Shown here: piece by piece, positions 26,875-36,394 of the stretch | Layout: the number at the start of each line of letters is the position of its first letter | Position numbering within the stretch: position 1 is the first letter of the stretch | Origin: SAR324 cluster bacterium | Lineage (GTDB): Bacteria; SAR324; NAC60-12 | Direction: 5' to 3' | Length of the DNA: 64,000 nucleotides | Assembly (NCBI GenBank): GCA_015231825.1 | Contig: JADGAV010000009.1 | Coordinates: 66,677-130,676 of the forward strand | Made by a program: the position numbers and the translations under genes | The notes under the pieces: generated by a model | Told to the model about the DNA's origin: nothing | Seen by the model: only the letters and a program-made list of their open reading frames with translations | Database searches by the model: none

Positions 26875-28608
26875 ATGGATCAAAAGACCTTATTGGCAAT
26901 TGTTCTCTCTATTGGCATTATCATTGGTTGGTCATGGCTATTCCCGCCACCGCCTCCCAAAAAAAAGCCGATTGCAGATAATACTACGATTCAAAAGGAA
27001 GAAACAAGTTCGCTAGAAAGCAAAAAGGAAGAGCTCGTTGCAATACCTGTCCAGACGGATTTACCAGCGGTGCAAGGAGAATCTGCTCTTGCAAAAGACA
27101 TTGTTGTGGAAACAGATTATTACCGTGCCGTAATTGACACCCGGGGAGGAGTTCTCAAAAGTTTACTTCTTAAAAACTATCAGCATTTCAAGTCGGGTAT
27201 TTCACTGGGACGATGGATTCCATTTTTAGAAAGTATGCTTGGTAAAACAACTCCAGAATTCCGCACAGAGGACAATCTGGTGCAGATGATCAAGGCAGAT
27301 TTCGTCAATAAAGTGAATACTTTGGGAGTGCGTTTTGACGAAAATCCATCGCTTTCAAAACTTTTTTTTCAAGCAATTTACTCAAGCGATCAGGACCATA
27401 TTCAGATAGATAGCGGAACTTCACCGCAAACACTAGTGTTGCGCTCACCGGTTCGTGATGGTGTGGAAATCATTAAAACTCTGCAATTTTATGCAAGTGA
27501 TTACAGTATTGACTATGAAGTTAGTCTCGTCAATCGAGGGGATGCCATTCATCCTTTGAAAGTTCAGCATGTTTTTGGAGAAGGGCGCGTTAAAGAACCC
27601 TTACGCGGTCAGGGGCGGGCTCACATTGGTCCGGTATACGTTTACAATGGCGAGTTGGAAACGGTGGACACAGATGATTTGGAACTTGAACCAGGGCGGA
27701 TTTCCCAAATGGAGTGGCTTGGCCTTGAGGACTCCTTCTTCATTTCAGCAGCGGCAGGTTTGAGTCAAACCAATCGCGGGTTTTTCGAAGTCTATCCTTA
27801 CGAAGGCAAGGAGGGAAGGGAATTAAAACCTATCTTTGGTATGAGCTTGCCTCCGGTCGATCTCAATCCTGGAAAGCAGATTAAGTCCAGTTTCAAGTTG
27901 TATTATGGTCCCAAGGTTGAGAAAGAAATGATGAAGTTTGGTCATAATCTTTTTCTTTCCCACGATCTCACCTTAGAGATACTGGCAAAGCCTTTACTGG
28001 ATATTTTAGCGTGGATTTATTCCTATGTCGGAAACTATGGAGTTTCGATAATATTTTTAACGATCCTGGTTCGGGCAGTTTTATTTCCTTTGACCTACAA
28101 AGGATCTAAATCCATGAAGCGGATGCAGCAGCTTCAGCCGAAAATGTTAAAACTGCGTGAGAAGTACAAAGATAAAAAGGAAAAACTAAATCAGGAGATG
28201 ATGGGGCTTTATAAAAGGCATAAGGTGAATCCGATGGGTGGCTGCTTTCCAATGCTGTTGCAGTTGCCGATTTTCTTTGCTCTATATAGTGCGCTCTCGA
28301 CTGCTGTAGAATTGAGGCATGAACCTTTTGTTGCCTGGATCGTAGATCTCTCTGCACCGGACGGTTTGTTGGTCACTCCAATTTTAATGGGGATCAGCAT
28401 GTACATGATCCAAAAAATGACCCCGACCGGAATGATGGACCCGACTCAAGCCAAAATTATGGGAATGCTGCCGATAGTATTCACTTTCTTTACCTTCACC
28501 TTTCCTACGGGATTGACACTTTACTGGGTGACCAGCAACATTATTTCATTTGGTCAGCAGTTCATCATCAACCGCATCAAACTCCCGGATCTTGTAGAAG
28601 AATCCTAA
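26875..28608 (+). CDS. yidC: membrane protein insertase YidC
   Basis: Inserts and folds inner-membrane proteins alone or with Sec. It has 577 residues of the Gram-negative type. An N-terminal membrane anchor spans residues 5-22 (LLAIVLSIGIIIGWSWLF) with a Pro/Lys linker, followed by a large periplasmic beta-sandwich domain to about residue 360. The conserved five-helix core comes next: YVGNYGVSIIFLTILVRAVL with the essential Arg, KSMKRMQQLQPKML, KVNPMGGCFPMLLQLPIFFAL and FPTGLTLYWVTSN. Last gene of rpmH-rnpA-yidD-yidC; the usual jag/mnmE genes do not follow. Confidence 0.97.
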   Translation: MDQKTLLAIVLSIGIIIGWSWLFPPPPPKKKPIADNTTIQKEETSSLESKKEELVAIPVQTDLPAVQGESALAKDIVVETDYYRAVIDTRGGVLKSLLLKNYQHFKSGISLGRWIPFLESMLGKTTPEFRTEDNLVQMIKADFVNKVNTLGVRFDENPSLSKLFFQAIYSSDQDHIQIDSGTSPQTLVLRSPVRDGVEIIKTLQFYASDYSIDYEVSLVNRGDAIHPLKVQHVFGEGRVKEPLRGQGRAHIGPVYVYNGELETVDTDDLELEPGRISQMEWLGLEDSFFISAAAGLSQTNRGFFEVYPYEGKEGRELKPIFGMSLPPVDLNPGKQIKSSFKLYYGPKVEKEMMKFGHNLFLSHDLTLEILAKPLLDILAWIYSYVGNYGVSIIFLTILVRAVLFPLTYKGSKSMKRMQQLQPKMLKLREKYKDKKEKLNQEMMGLYKRHKVNPMGGCFPMLLQLPIFFALYSALSTAVELRHEPFVAWIVDLSAPDGLLVTPILMGISMYMIQKMTPTGMMDPTQAKIMGMLPIVFTFFTFTFPTGLTLYWVTSNIISFGQQFIINRIKLPDLVEES

Positions 28609-28729
28609 ATCCGAATAAATTGGATTCAATTTAATTTCCTCAAAAACAACTGCTGAGCAAAGATGGATTATTCCTGGGCCAATTGGGTTCCGGGAATCGG
28701 TTGTTAAAACCCCATCACCAGTTCCCCTT

Positions 28730-30694
28730 TCACCAGGCATTGCATTTGTTCCAGCTATTGCGCTTCCAAAGAGTCGTGTCACGGGCATTGGAGACAACTG
28801 AAAAATTTTGTGCAAACCAGTTTTTCCCATCCTGAAAATTTCTGATTTTTGTTTCAGTTTCCCCATTTGCGGGAGTAATGACAAAGTTGACGTTGTGACG
28901 GTTATGGTAATCTGCCGAGAAGAGATCACCCGGTAAATCCGTCATGTTTATTGTCGTGAAATCAGCATATAGAAAACTGCGCCATTTTCGATTGAGCAGT
29001 GTTCCCACTTCTTCGCATTTTTCGTTGATCTCGAAATAAAATTTGCTCAGTGAATCCTTTTCAATACGGTATTCTCTTGGAGAAATACCCTGCCACCACC
29101 AAGGCATTGAATCCTGAATATGAGCTTCGACTCTTGCATGAGACAACATGATTACAGAAAACAGGATGAGCATTCCTTTACGGATTTGCGGGGACAATAA
29201 ATCTTTTGCTGCAAGGAGTGTATAAATGGTGAGGGAGAGAAGAATGATATAGGTAAACGCGACGTATCGCTGATATATATCGGGATAAAACATTAAGCAA
29301 ATTAACGTAATGTAACTGAGAAAAAAAGTGAGGGAAGTGAGAAGGAAAGTCCGTTCTTTTCGCTTATAAAATAAAAACCCGGCCAGCGCGAAAATGAGTA
29401 AGAATTCCGCATGATTCTTTGGTTCCACAAAGCGCGTATATCCTCTGATATAGTCGAGGAATCCCGGAACTTTCAGAGTTTCCTTGTTGATCTGGAATGT
29501 ATTGAAAGTGGCAGTCTGTGCTAACCTTTCTGATTTGGGCAAAATCTGTTGAAAACCGGGATAAACCGGATTTCCGAGCCAGATTGCATTTTTGATTAAG
29601 AAGACACTGCAAAAAACCAGAAAAACGAAAGGTGTCAGGCAGTGATAATAATGAAGGCGTCTATGACGAAAAATGGAAAGCAGGACAGAGGCTGCTAAAA
29701 TAAAAATGACATAGTTGACAGCAGTCAGTTTGTTGCTGACCGCCAGAGCGGAAAAAAGGATTACGCTCCACATGGAGGAATTTCCTTTTTTAAATTGCTG
29801 CTTTTGCATCATCCATTGCCGCATTAAATAACCGGTAGCTAGAAAAGCAGAGAGAACTGCGAACCAATCGGGTTTGAATGCAATGGTATCTGTCGCTGCA
29901 AAATTGAGTGTGGTCGGCCAAATGGCCATGACCACCGAAACCGCAGGCCAACGCTTCAAAACATAGGGAAAAGTGCTGAGCAGCAAAATCAGGCTCCCTG
30001 TAAATAAAAGGAATGTCACTTGCTGAGCAACAATATGATATGCGAAGAGATTGGTTGTGATAGACAATAAAAAAACATTCAGGCTTTCATAAACTCCCAG
30101 GAGCAAAAAATGATTGTCCTGATTGTATTCGTAAAAATTGACTCCACGCAGAAGAAAACTGGCGTATGGAAGGGTATTGTGGAGCTGTTCCGTTCCATTT
30201 ACGGGCAAAAAAGTTGTTGAGAAGCGAGCAATGAACAAAAGAAGAGGAAGGAACCAGATCCAGCGGTGTTTTCCGAGCTGGCGGGCGTTCCAAAACAATC
30301 TCGAAATTGGTAAAAGTAAGATCTTTGGAGCGGTCCATATGCTGCTCAACAAGACCAAGGATAAAAAAACTAATTTGTAAAACCGTGCAGAGTCAATAGT
30401 GAGCAATGCGCCTAATATGGCAATATTTCCTAACAAACCTATTCCCAAAATTGCTGACACAGCAAAATTAAATCCGGAATAACATGGCAGTAAAAGTCGG
30501 CGATGGAGGAGGATTTGTCGGAGTGCTTCCCCAATGGACAAGATTCCATAACAAATTGAGAGGCTTCCGAGAAGGTTGAAAAGATAGAAGAAGCGATACC
30601 ATTCATTCTGGAAAAGGATTTCTGAAAAAGTGGAAAATCCAATTAAGACGAGCAAACTCGCCCACAAAATGATGTGTTTTTTAAAAAAAGTCAT
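28730..30694 (-). CDS. polytopic membrane protein, GT-C glycosyltransferase-like
   Basis: This 654-residue protein has about a dozen hydrophobic segments and a hydrophilic C-terminal part from about residue 540. The architecture, the first-loop cluster LPVNGTEQLHNTLPYASFLL and the later FLIKNAIWLGNPVYPGF resemble GT-C enzymes that use polyprenyl-phosphate sugars. The usual EXD-type catalytic pair was not identified with certainty. The ATG is preceded by AGGA seven bases upstream. It is 62 bases downstream of folE on the same strand. The function may be transfer of a sugar to a lipid or surface glycan, but it should be treated as a hypothetical membrane protein. Confidence 0.6.
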   Translation of the reverse strand: MTFFKKHIILWASLLVLIGFSTFSEILFQNEWYRFFYLFNLLGSLSICYGILSIGEALRQILLHRRLLLPCYSGFNFAVSAILGIGLLGNIAILGALLTIDSARFYKLVFLSLVLLSSIWTAPKILLLPISRLFWNARQLGKHRWIWFLPLLLFIARFSTTFLPVNGTEQLHNTLPYASFLLRGVNFYEYNQDNHFLLLGVYESLNVFLLSITTNLFAYHIVAQQVTFLLFTGSLILLLSTFPYVLKRWPAVSVVMAIWPTTLNFAATDTIAFKPDWFAVLSAFLATGYLMRQWMMQKQQFKKGNSSMWSVILFSALAVSNKLTAVNYVIFILAASVLLSIFRHRRLHYYHCLTPFVFLVFCSVFLIKNAIWLGNPVYPGFQQILPKSERLAQTATFNTFQINKETLKVPGFLDYIRGYTRFVEPKNHAEFLLIFALAGFLFYKRKERTFLLTSLTFFLSYITLICLMFYPDIYQRYVAFTYIILLSLTIYTLLAAKDLLSPQIRKGMLILFSVIMLSHARVEAHIQDSMPWWWQGISPREYRIEKDSLSKFYFEINEKCEEVGTLLNRKWRSFLYADFTTINMTDLPGDLFSADYHNRHNVNFVITPANGETETKIRNFQDGKNWFAQNFSVVSNARDTTLWKRNSWNKCNAW

Positions 30695-30756
30695 TCACAT
30701 TCCTGGATTGATAAAAATAGCAGGGGAAAAAGGCTAGATTAACACCGGACAAATTC

Positions 30757-31332
30757 TCAAACGTGAGAACCCTGGGCATGGGCAAGTGCCATAAATTCAG
30801 CGCGTGATGTTCCATCTTTAAGAAAAATTCCGGAAAGGGCGCTGGTGGTCATGAGACCATTATGATTCACTCCTCGCATTTCCATGCACATGTGGGACGC
30901 TTTGATGATCACCCCGACTCCTTGAGGTTTCAGAGTTTTCTTAAGGTATGAGGCAATATCGCTGGTGAGATGTTCCTGAACTTGTGGCTTTCTTGCAAAA
31001 AAATCGACAATCCTTGAGAGTTTTGATAAGCCGCAAAGCAATTCGTTTGGAATATAGGCCACTGTTGCCTCTCCTATAAACGGAAGCAGGTGATGCGCAC
31101 ATAGGGATTTGACTGGGATATGCTGCAAGATGATCATGCCGGGCTGATCATCTTTTGTCATTGGGAAAGTCGTCACGTTGAACGTTTCTGTTTTCATCCC
31201 TACACATAATTCCTCGGTCCACGCCTTGGCAATCCGTTCCGGACTGTCTTTAAAATGAGGATCATTGCGGTCTACTCCCAATCCTTCCAAGACCATGGAG
31301 AAACCTTCTTTTACCTTATTGTGATCCATCAT
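30757..31332 (-). CDS. folE: GTP cyclohydrolase I
   Basis: Converts GTP to dihydroneopterin triphosphate, the first step of folate/pterin synthesis. It has 191 residues. The zinc site is visible in VKSLCAHHLLPFIG (Cys, His) and HMCMEMRGV (Cys). Further signatures are VAYIPNELLCGLSKLSRIVDFFARKPQVQE and TTSALSGIF. Two adjacent ATG codons leave the start uncertain by one residue. It is preceded by 172 untranslated bases after the STAS gene, so it may have its own promoter. Confidence 0.97.
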   Translation of the reverse strand: MMDHNKVKEGFSMVLEGLGVDRNDPHFKDSPERIAKAWTEELCVGMKTETFNVTTFPMTKDDQPGMIILQHIPVKSLCAHHLLPFIGEATVAYIPNELLCGLSKLSRIVDFFARKPQVQEHLTSDIASYLKKTLKPQGVGVIIKASHMCMEMRGVNHNGLMTTSALSGIFLKDGTSRAEFMALAHAQGSHV

Positions 31333-31504
31333 GATGGCTTGCTTTTCAGTGGGTACAGCGCCAATATTTAACTCGTCAAATCAAATTTGGCTAAGTACTG
31401 ATTTTTTATAGAATTTTTGGCAAAATAGATTTTTGGTCCGTATGCTGATTAATCCATTTTCTGGTGCAAGGCAATTGATTGTTTCTGCCGGTTTTTACAG
31501 TCTT

Positions 31505-31840
31505 TTAAAAACTGGCAAGAGCCTCTTCTTCTGTCGTATAAATCGATAAAATATCGTTTAAACGTGTCATTTCAAAAATTTCCATATTGTCTTCACCAAG
31601 TTGGCAAAGAGCTAGCCGAGAGTCGCGTGCCTGCAATGTTTTAAACATGGATAGAACCAATCCGACACCTGAGGAATCGATAAAAGTTATACCATCAAAA
31701 TTGATGATGATTCCGCCGCCATTCTCATCCTTCAGGAGAGGCGTGATGTAATGTTCGATTTCATTCATGTTTTTTGAAGCCAAGTCTCCTTCAAGTGAAA
31801 TAATATAGATGTTTTGATCAGTGCGATGGGATAGTTTCAT
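31505..31840 (-). CDS. STAS-domain anti-sigma factor antagonist
   Basis: This 111-residue single STAS domain is of the SpoIIAA/RsbV type. The phosphorylatable Ser lies in the diagnostic loop FIDSSGVGLVLSMF, which in known systems is phosphorylated by an HPK-type anti-sigma kinase and dephosphorylated by a PP2C enzyme. Neither partner nor a sigma factor gene is nearby, so the switch is incomplete in this window. It lies between folE and a lipase-like gene on the same strand. Confidence 0.88.
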   Translation of the reverse strand: MKLSHRTDQNIYIISLEGDLASKNMNEIEHYITPLLKDENGGGIIINFDGITFIDSSGVGLVLSMFKTLQARDSRLALCQLGEDNMEIFEMTRLNDILSIYTTEEEALASF

Positions 31841-31921
31841 AACTGCTCTTGTAGGAAGGTTCCTAAATGAAAAAATATTTTGCAGGACTTTTTTTCAAAA
31901 CAAACTGACAGCGAATTTAGT

Positions 31922-32893
31922 TCAATCGTTAATTAAAATTTTATTTTCGATGACGTTTTCGATGCACCGTGCAATTTGAACCACCGGCTCGCCATGATAG
32001 AGCACGTGCTGGCCTTTTTCCAAAAGAATAAAACGGCACTGTGGTTTTTGACAGGCATGATGCAATCGACGCACATGGACACGATTGTCATCTTTTGCAA
32101 TTAGGACTGTATGAGGAAACGTCATTTGTCTCAAGATTTTTTCAGTTCCATGACAATATTGTTGTAATCGTTTCACTGCTGAGATAGCATAATACGCGAC
32201 TGCGGTTTCCAGTACAAGCCTATATGATCGGATATTTTCGTCTTTTTTTTGAAACTTGCGCCAGTAGACTCGGAAAAAAAGATAAAAATTGTATGCGAGG
32301 AGATAATACCAGCGTCCGGTGTACAGAAAAACGGAAGGAGCCATTAATATCAAGTGAATCTTGCTCGGGGACCAGCGATGAATTTCAGAAATTCGGATCA
32401 GTGACGCACTTCCCAGTGATTGGCCCACTAAAATCAGTTTTTTGTACGCTCTACTTTTTTCCTCAATATAAGCACTAATGTATTGTTCTACAACAGACGG
32501 TTCAAAATCTTTCATTTCGTGGACTCCCCGTCCATGAAAGGGAAGCAGCGGGACAAAATAATCAGCCTGTTGCCAGGAAAGGCAATTGATTATTTCGTCA
32601 AAAACCTGTGGGGAATCCATAAAGCCGTGGACGAAAATCACTGCCGTTTCTTTTTGAGAAACCGATGATATTGGCTCGGATCCCAAGAGAACTCCGTTGG
32701 AATTGAAAAGTACTGACGTTTCGATTTTGTCATCGATTCGTTGATCCAGAAATGCCCCGACAATTTTCAAAACGATCAGGCTGATCAAAAAAGCTGAAAA
32801 TAAGAAAGTGATCACGTTTCCTTTGTCAAAAATTGAGATAGCAGGTATTTTTAAATTTATCTTCTCAATGCCAAAATCGCATATTATTATCAC
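31922..32893 (-). CDS. membrane-anchored alpha/beta hydrolase
   Basis: This probable esterase/lipase-type hydrolase has 323 residues from GTG 32893. A hydrophobic anchor (VITFLFSAFLISLIVLKIVGAF) spans about residues 27-48. The hydrolase domain carries the oxyanion strand VIFVHGFMDSP, nucleophile LVGQSLGSAS (G-x-S-x-G), a likely acid in LIAKDDNRVHV, and His in EKGQHVLYHG. A GTG at 32815, preceded by AAGGAAAC, is an equally plausible start and would place the anchor at the very N terminus. Substrate unknown. It is divergent from the PilZ gene. Confidence 0.75.
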   Translation of the reverse strand: MIIICDFGIEKINLKIPAISIFDKGNVITFLFSAFLISLIVLKIVGAFLDQRIDDKIETSVLFNSNGVLLGSEPISSVSQKETAVIFVHGFMDSPQVFDEIINCLSWQQADYFVPLLPFHGRGVHEMKDFEPSVVEQYISAYIEEKSRAYKKLILVGQSLGSASLIRISEIHRWSPSKIHLILMAPSVFLYTGRWYYLLAYNFYLFFRVYWRKFQKKDENIRSYRLVLETAVAYYAISAVKRLQQYCHGTEKILRQMTFPHTVLIAKDDNRVHVRRLHHACQKPQCRFILLEKGQHVLYHGEPVVQIARCIENVIENKILIND

Positions 32894-33047
32894 CTAAATA
32901 ACGAACCCGTTGAGGAGGAGCAATAAAAAAGTCGCAAATTTATGTTTTTTCTCGAATTCTTTTGCACAATCTGATAACTCTTCATAGAAGGTTTCGTGCA
33001 AATTAGATTCGAAAGGTCCATTTCACAATTCAATAAAGGTAGCATGT

Positions 33048-34022
33048 ATGGCTGGGGAAAGAAGGAGATATTTAAGAGTACTGTTTGAAGAAACAATTCA
33101 AGTTGAAACTGCGGATTGGACGGACCCGATGGCGACAGGACTGGATATTTCCTTAAATGGTACTAGATTCCATTGCGAGCACTCTTTGACCGAGGGCGCA
33201 AAGGTAGATATTCTCTTTCGATCTGATCTTAAGCTGGAAGGCGAGGTGCGATGGTGTTGGCCCATTGAATGGTATTATCAGGCTGCAGTTGAGTTTACGG
33301 AAATTTCTGAAGATGAAAAGAATCGATTGAAATCTTTTATCAGTGAAACAACTGGTGAGCCATATCCTGATTTTTCTGAAGACGAGCTGGAATCCGAAGC
33401 AGCCGCCGAAACGGAGGATGAAAGTGCGATTGAAGACGATGAATTTCTTATGGATGAAGACAGTCTCTCAAACGAAGAAGGGATGTTTTCCGGTACGCTC
33501 ACGCCATTTGCATTTGCGGAGAAACAAGTTATTATCGTCGATGATGACTCCGAAAGAGTCGATGCAATTTCGCAGTACCTGATAAAACGGAATAAATTTG
33601 CTGTGGAGAACACAGACAAAAAAAGTCGTCTCTGGCCTTTAATGAAAGCCCATCCTGCTGACGTAATTCTTTTGTCATGGTCGTTGGAGGGAGAAGACGG
33701 AATTGAAATGCTGAACGGCATTCAGGAGCGTTCCCCGGGTATTCCAGTGATTTTTCTAGCCGGTTCTGTGAGCCTCGAAGAACGTCTGGAAGGACTGAAC
33801 GGAGGTGCCGCTGATTTCATCACTCGCCCTGTTTCGATAAGTTCTATATCGCAGAGCATCCTAAGAATTCTTGCCTCTTTGGCGATGTCTTCCGGCACAG
33901 GAGGCAGTGAAGATTCCTCTGAGGAGGATCTTGGACTTGGAGATGAAGAAGATTTCAGCTTGGACGGAGACGATGATTTGGAATTCAATGACGATTTCCT
34001 GGATGAAGATTTAGAACTATAG
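33048..34022 (+). CDS. PilZ domain fused to a degenerate receiver domain
   Basis: This 324-residue protein combines two regulatory domains. A PilZ domain (about 1-100) has the c-di-GMP-binding pattern: the Arg cluster ERRRYLR and DISLNGTRF (D-x-S-x-x-G at 33-38). An acidic linker spans about 105-150. A receiver-like domain follows (about 158-280), retaining the acidic VDDD at 165-167. It has Ser210 where the phospho-Asp should be (VILLSWSLEGEDG), Ala238 in place of the Thr, and Arg260 in place of the Lys. It should therefore not be phosphorylated. A very acidic tail (about 287-324) ends in DLEL. It stands alone. The inferred role is a c-di-GMP-responsive adaptor acting by protein contact. Confidence 0.85.
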   Translation: MAGERRRYLRVLFEETIQVETADWTDPMATGLDISLNGTRFHCEHSLTEGAKVDILFRSDLKLEGEVRWCWPIEWYYQAAVEFTEISEDEKNRLKSFISETTGEPYPDFSEDELESEAAAETEDESAIEDDEFLMDEDSLSNEEGMFSGTLTPFAFAEKQVIIVDDDSERVDAISQYLIKRNKFAVENTDKKSRLWPLMKAHPADVILLSWSLEGEDGIEMLNGIQERSPGIPVIFLAGSVSLEERLEGLNGGAADFITRPVSISSISQSILRILASLAMSSGTGGSEDSSEEDLGLGDEEDFSLDGDDDLEFNDDFLDEDLEL

Positions 34023-34864
34023 ATCCTCCTCGCTCTCACCAGTGTTTGCCAAAGTCCAATTATTGGATTTAAGGTTCAAAATAGCCGGCAAAAGCGCGGA
34101 CTTTGCAGGGAATGAAAGTCCCTTCTCGTCATCGCCTCTTTTGCCTGACTAAATCCCTTTCTTTATTTGTCTTGGCTTATTGCAAAATAATAGGACGAGG
34201 CAAAAACCCTCTCCCCTCTCTTTAGTGTTTGAAAAGTCGCTGTTTTGCTCAAGCATAATCACACGCCAATGCGTGTGATTGTTGATTTCAGTTTCAGCTC
34301 CCCCTTGACTGCTTTAATTGTTAGGCTTCGTCTCAATCAAGTCTGGTCAAATTCGATATTTTCATGAAGAAAAAAAGACTGGATACAAGCCGATTGCCGT
34401 GAATCCCTGAATCGTTTGGGCGCAGGTGATCCAACATGCAGTTTTTTCGTGAATGCGTAGAACAGCACACCTATCAAATCTTCTAGTATTGTCTAGTATC
34501 AGAATCCCAAGTTTGCCATTTTATTCCTCTCCATAGTTGGCAGGAACCAGCAAAGTACCCTCCTGCTAATTTTGTTTCAAAATTCTCCATTAGATTCTCA
34601 ATATTTTATTTTTCGTTAACATTTTCCGTCTCGGTATATGAGTTGCATTTCTCAGTTGAGTCTTCATGACCCAATGGACTCGCTAAAAAATCAGCGCATC
34701 CTGACATAGGTCGGTTTTCTCGGAACATGGATGTTGGAGCAATCGAGGATAATTGTTACGGTCATAATAGGGGTCATGATTATTGAAGCAACAAGGATGT
34801 TGGAAAGTAAGGAATATTCTATTACTGGTGCAACCGGGCAAACCCTTTATGAGATAGGTATCCA
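34023..34864. other. long gene-free region
   Basis: This 842-base stretch holds no credible ORF on either strand. It contains an imperfectly T-tailed perfect hairpin at 34257-34280. A weaker inverted repeat pairs GGACTTT (34098-34104) with AAAGTCC (34115-34121), and a ten-base tandem of TCTAGTAT sits at 34482-34499. Its length is unusual for this compact window, so an unannotated small RNA or a decayed gene is possible. Confidence 0.5.
34257..34280. repeat. perfect 10-bp hairpin, possible terminator or structured RNA
   Basis: Arms AATCACACGC (34257-34266) and GCGTGTGATT (34271-34280) are perfectly complementary around the loop CAAT. The following bases GTTGATTTC are only moderately T-rich. 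It lies 235 bases after the PilZ gene. It could end that transcript or be part of a small RNA. Confidence 0.55.
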
Positions 34865-36016
34865 ATGGAGATAAAATTATCCGTAATAATTCCAACATAT
34901 AATTGTTCTTCCCTGTTGTTGAGATGTTTGCAGTCATTGGAGCAGCAAACCGCTTCGAAATCAGATTATGAAGTGATTGTTGTTGATGATGGTTCAAGTG
35001 ACGATACAGGTGAAATTCTTGAAAAATTTGTAAAGAAAACCTCATTGTCTCTTAAAATTCTGTATGAACCTCACCAGGGACCTGCTGCCGCAAGAAACAA
35101 GGGAATTGCCAATGCTCAAACTGAGTGGATTGGCTTTTTAGACTCCGATATGGTGATCAATCCGGAGTGGATATCCAAAGGATTGGCACTGCTTCGTTAC
35201 AATCCGAATGCAGGAGGATTTGAAGGGAGAACCGAAATTGGGGAACGAGAAAAAGTAACCCCCTTCACTCACCAACTCAGCAACGTCAAAGGTGGACGTT
35301 ACCAGACCTGCAATTTGATCCTGCGAAAATCCCTTTGTCAGTTTTATCCCGCATACAAAATCCCTTTCAGAGAAGATACCGATCTTGCCTTTTCAATTCT
35401 AGAGAGAGGGCATGAAATTGTTTTTGATCCAACGCTGTTAGCTTATCACCCTCCAATTCACCCCAGATATGATCGTCCCATTCGAGATGCCTTGCGTTAC
35501 TACTATGACGGTCTTCTGGAAAGAAGGTTTCCGCATCGATATAAAAGTGAAGTGGATGTCCATTACATTGGAAAAATAAAGCTTCCGCATCTGAGAAGAA
35601 AGATCTACAGTGCTTTCGCGTGGTCCCAAATGATCTTTCTGCTTTCAATGCTGCTCTCAGCAGTTCCAACGAGCATCGTGATGGTCTTTGGGGCAGTGCA
35701 TCTTTTCGCTTTTTCTACAGTGATTTTGATTCATTTGAGGCATATTCAATATACTCAATTGAAATGGATCGATTTTTTAGGAATTATTGGTGTTGCTTAT
35801 ATTGTACCCTGGGTACTTATTATTCAACGGTGGCGTGGACTAATTGCTTTTAAGAATGAATCTGAGTTTTCAATCGAGAACCTGCAAATTTACCAACTGG
35901 CCGTCCCCAAAAATAAAAGCTCAAGGAAGATTATACCGTTGCATTCGCATACTCAAATGAAGCAGGAAGCCAATTCAGTCTTCACGGACAAACCTTCATA
36001 CTATGGGCGCAAATAA
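34865..36016 (+). CDS. family 2 glycosyltransferase with C-terminal membrane helices
   Basis: This 383-residue protein carries a GT2 catalytic domain at about 1-225: SVIIPTYNCSSLLLRCLQSL, VIVVDDGSSDDTGEI, GPAAARNKGIANAQTEWIGF, DSDMVINPEW (DxD) and FREDTDLAFSILERG (the ED acid motif). Two hydrophobic segments follow (about 255-320; FLLSMLLSAVPTSIVMVFG, IGVAYIVPWVLII), anchoring it in the inner membrane. It probably transfers a sugar to a lipid-linked acceptor. Its last 14 bases overlap the next gene, so the two form one transcript. The ATG at 34865 starts two residues before the catalytic strand, normal for the family. Confidence 0.88.
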   Translation: MEIKLSVIIPTYNCSSLLLRCLQSLEQQTASKSDYEVIVVDDGSSDDTGEILEKFVKKTSLSLKILYEPHQGPAAARNKGIANAQTEWIGFLDSDMVINPEWISKGLALLRYNPNAGGFEGRTEIGEREKVTPFTHQLSNVKGGRYQTCNLILRKSLCQFYPAYKIPFREDTDLAFSILERGHEIVFDPTLLAYHPPIHPRYDRPIRDALRYYYDGLLERRFPHRYKSEVDVHYIGKIKLPHLRRKIYSAFAWSQMIFLLSMLLSAVPTSIVMVFGAVHLFAFSTVILIHLRHIQYTQLKWIDFLGIIGVAYIVPWVLIIQRWRGLIAFKNESEFSIENLQIYQLAVPKNKSSRKIIPLHSHTQMKQEANSVFTDKPSYYGRK

Positions 36017-36353
36017 AAAAGTCCTCCTCTTCTTCTGTCTCTGTTTGTTTGCCCACCCTTTAGGAGCTAATCCTTTTTTGGAAGCGAAAGTTTCCTTTCA
36101 AAAAGGGAAGGCTCTTCTAAGAACTCACCAATATAGAAAAGCAATCACTGCTCTAACGCTGGCTATCGAATTGAAACCGGACCATGCAGAGGCTTACCAC
36201 AAACGCGGTACGGCACACTACTCTTCCAATAGTAGCAAAGAGGCCTGTCAGGATTGGAAAAAAGCCTGCGAGTTGTCGGGATATTGTATGGGGTGGAATT
36301 TTGGTTTGCACAAAAAAGTGTGCGGAGAAGAGTCGGGGGTGAAAGAAGAATAA
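36003..36353 (+). CDS. small secreted TPR protein
   Basis: This 116-residue protein has a signal peptide (KVLLFFCLCLFAHPLGA) and about two tetratricopeptide repeats: LEAKVSFQKGKALLRTHQYR, then AITALTLAIELKPDHAEAYH and KRGTAHY. It ends with four Cys residues in a short C-terminal region (ACQDWKKACELSGYC, then KVCG) that could form disulfides in the periplasm. The C-terminal DWKKACELG pattern is common in Sel1/TPR-type proteins. It overlaps the upstream glycosyltransferase gene by 14 bases. Function unknown; a scaffold role is inferred. Confidence 0.7.
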   Translation: MGANKKVLLFFCLCLFAHPLGANPFLEAKVSFQKGKALLRTHQYRKAITALTLAIELKPDHAEAYHKRGTAHYSSNSSKEACQDWKKACELSGYCMGWNFGLHKKVCGEESGVKEE

Positions 36354-36394
36354 GAGAAAGATTCCTTTTGATTCTTATTTATAATTGCCTGCAA

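Noticed and set aside
28600..28627. Terminator after yidC (GAATCC / GGATTC)
   Set aside because: Six-base stem with a 16-base loop and no T-run; too weak to call.
34826..34850. GGGCAAACC-like stretch suggesting a c-di-GMP riboswitch before the glycosyltransferase
   Set aside because: The rest of the GEMM core and its two stems are absent.
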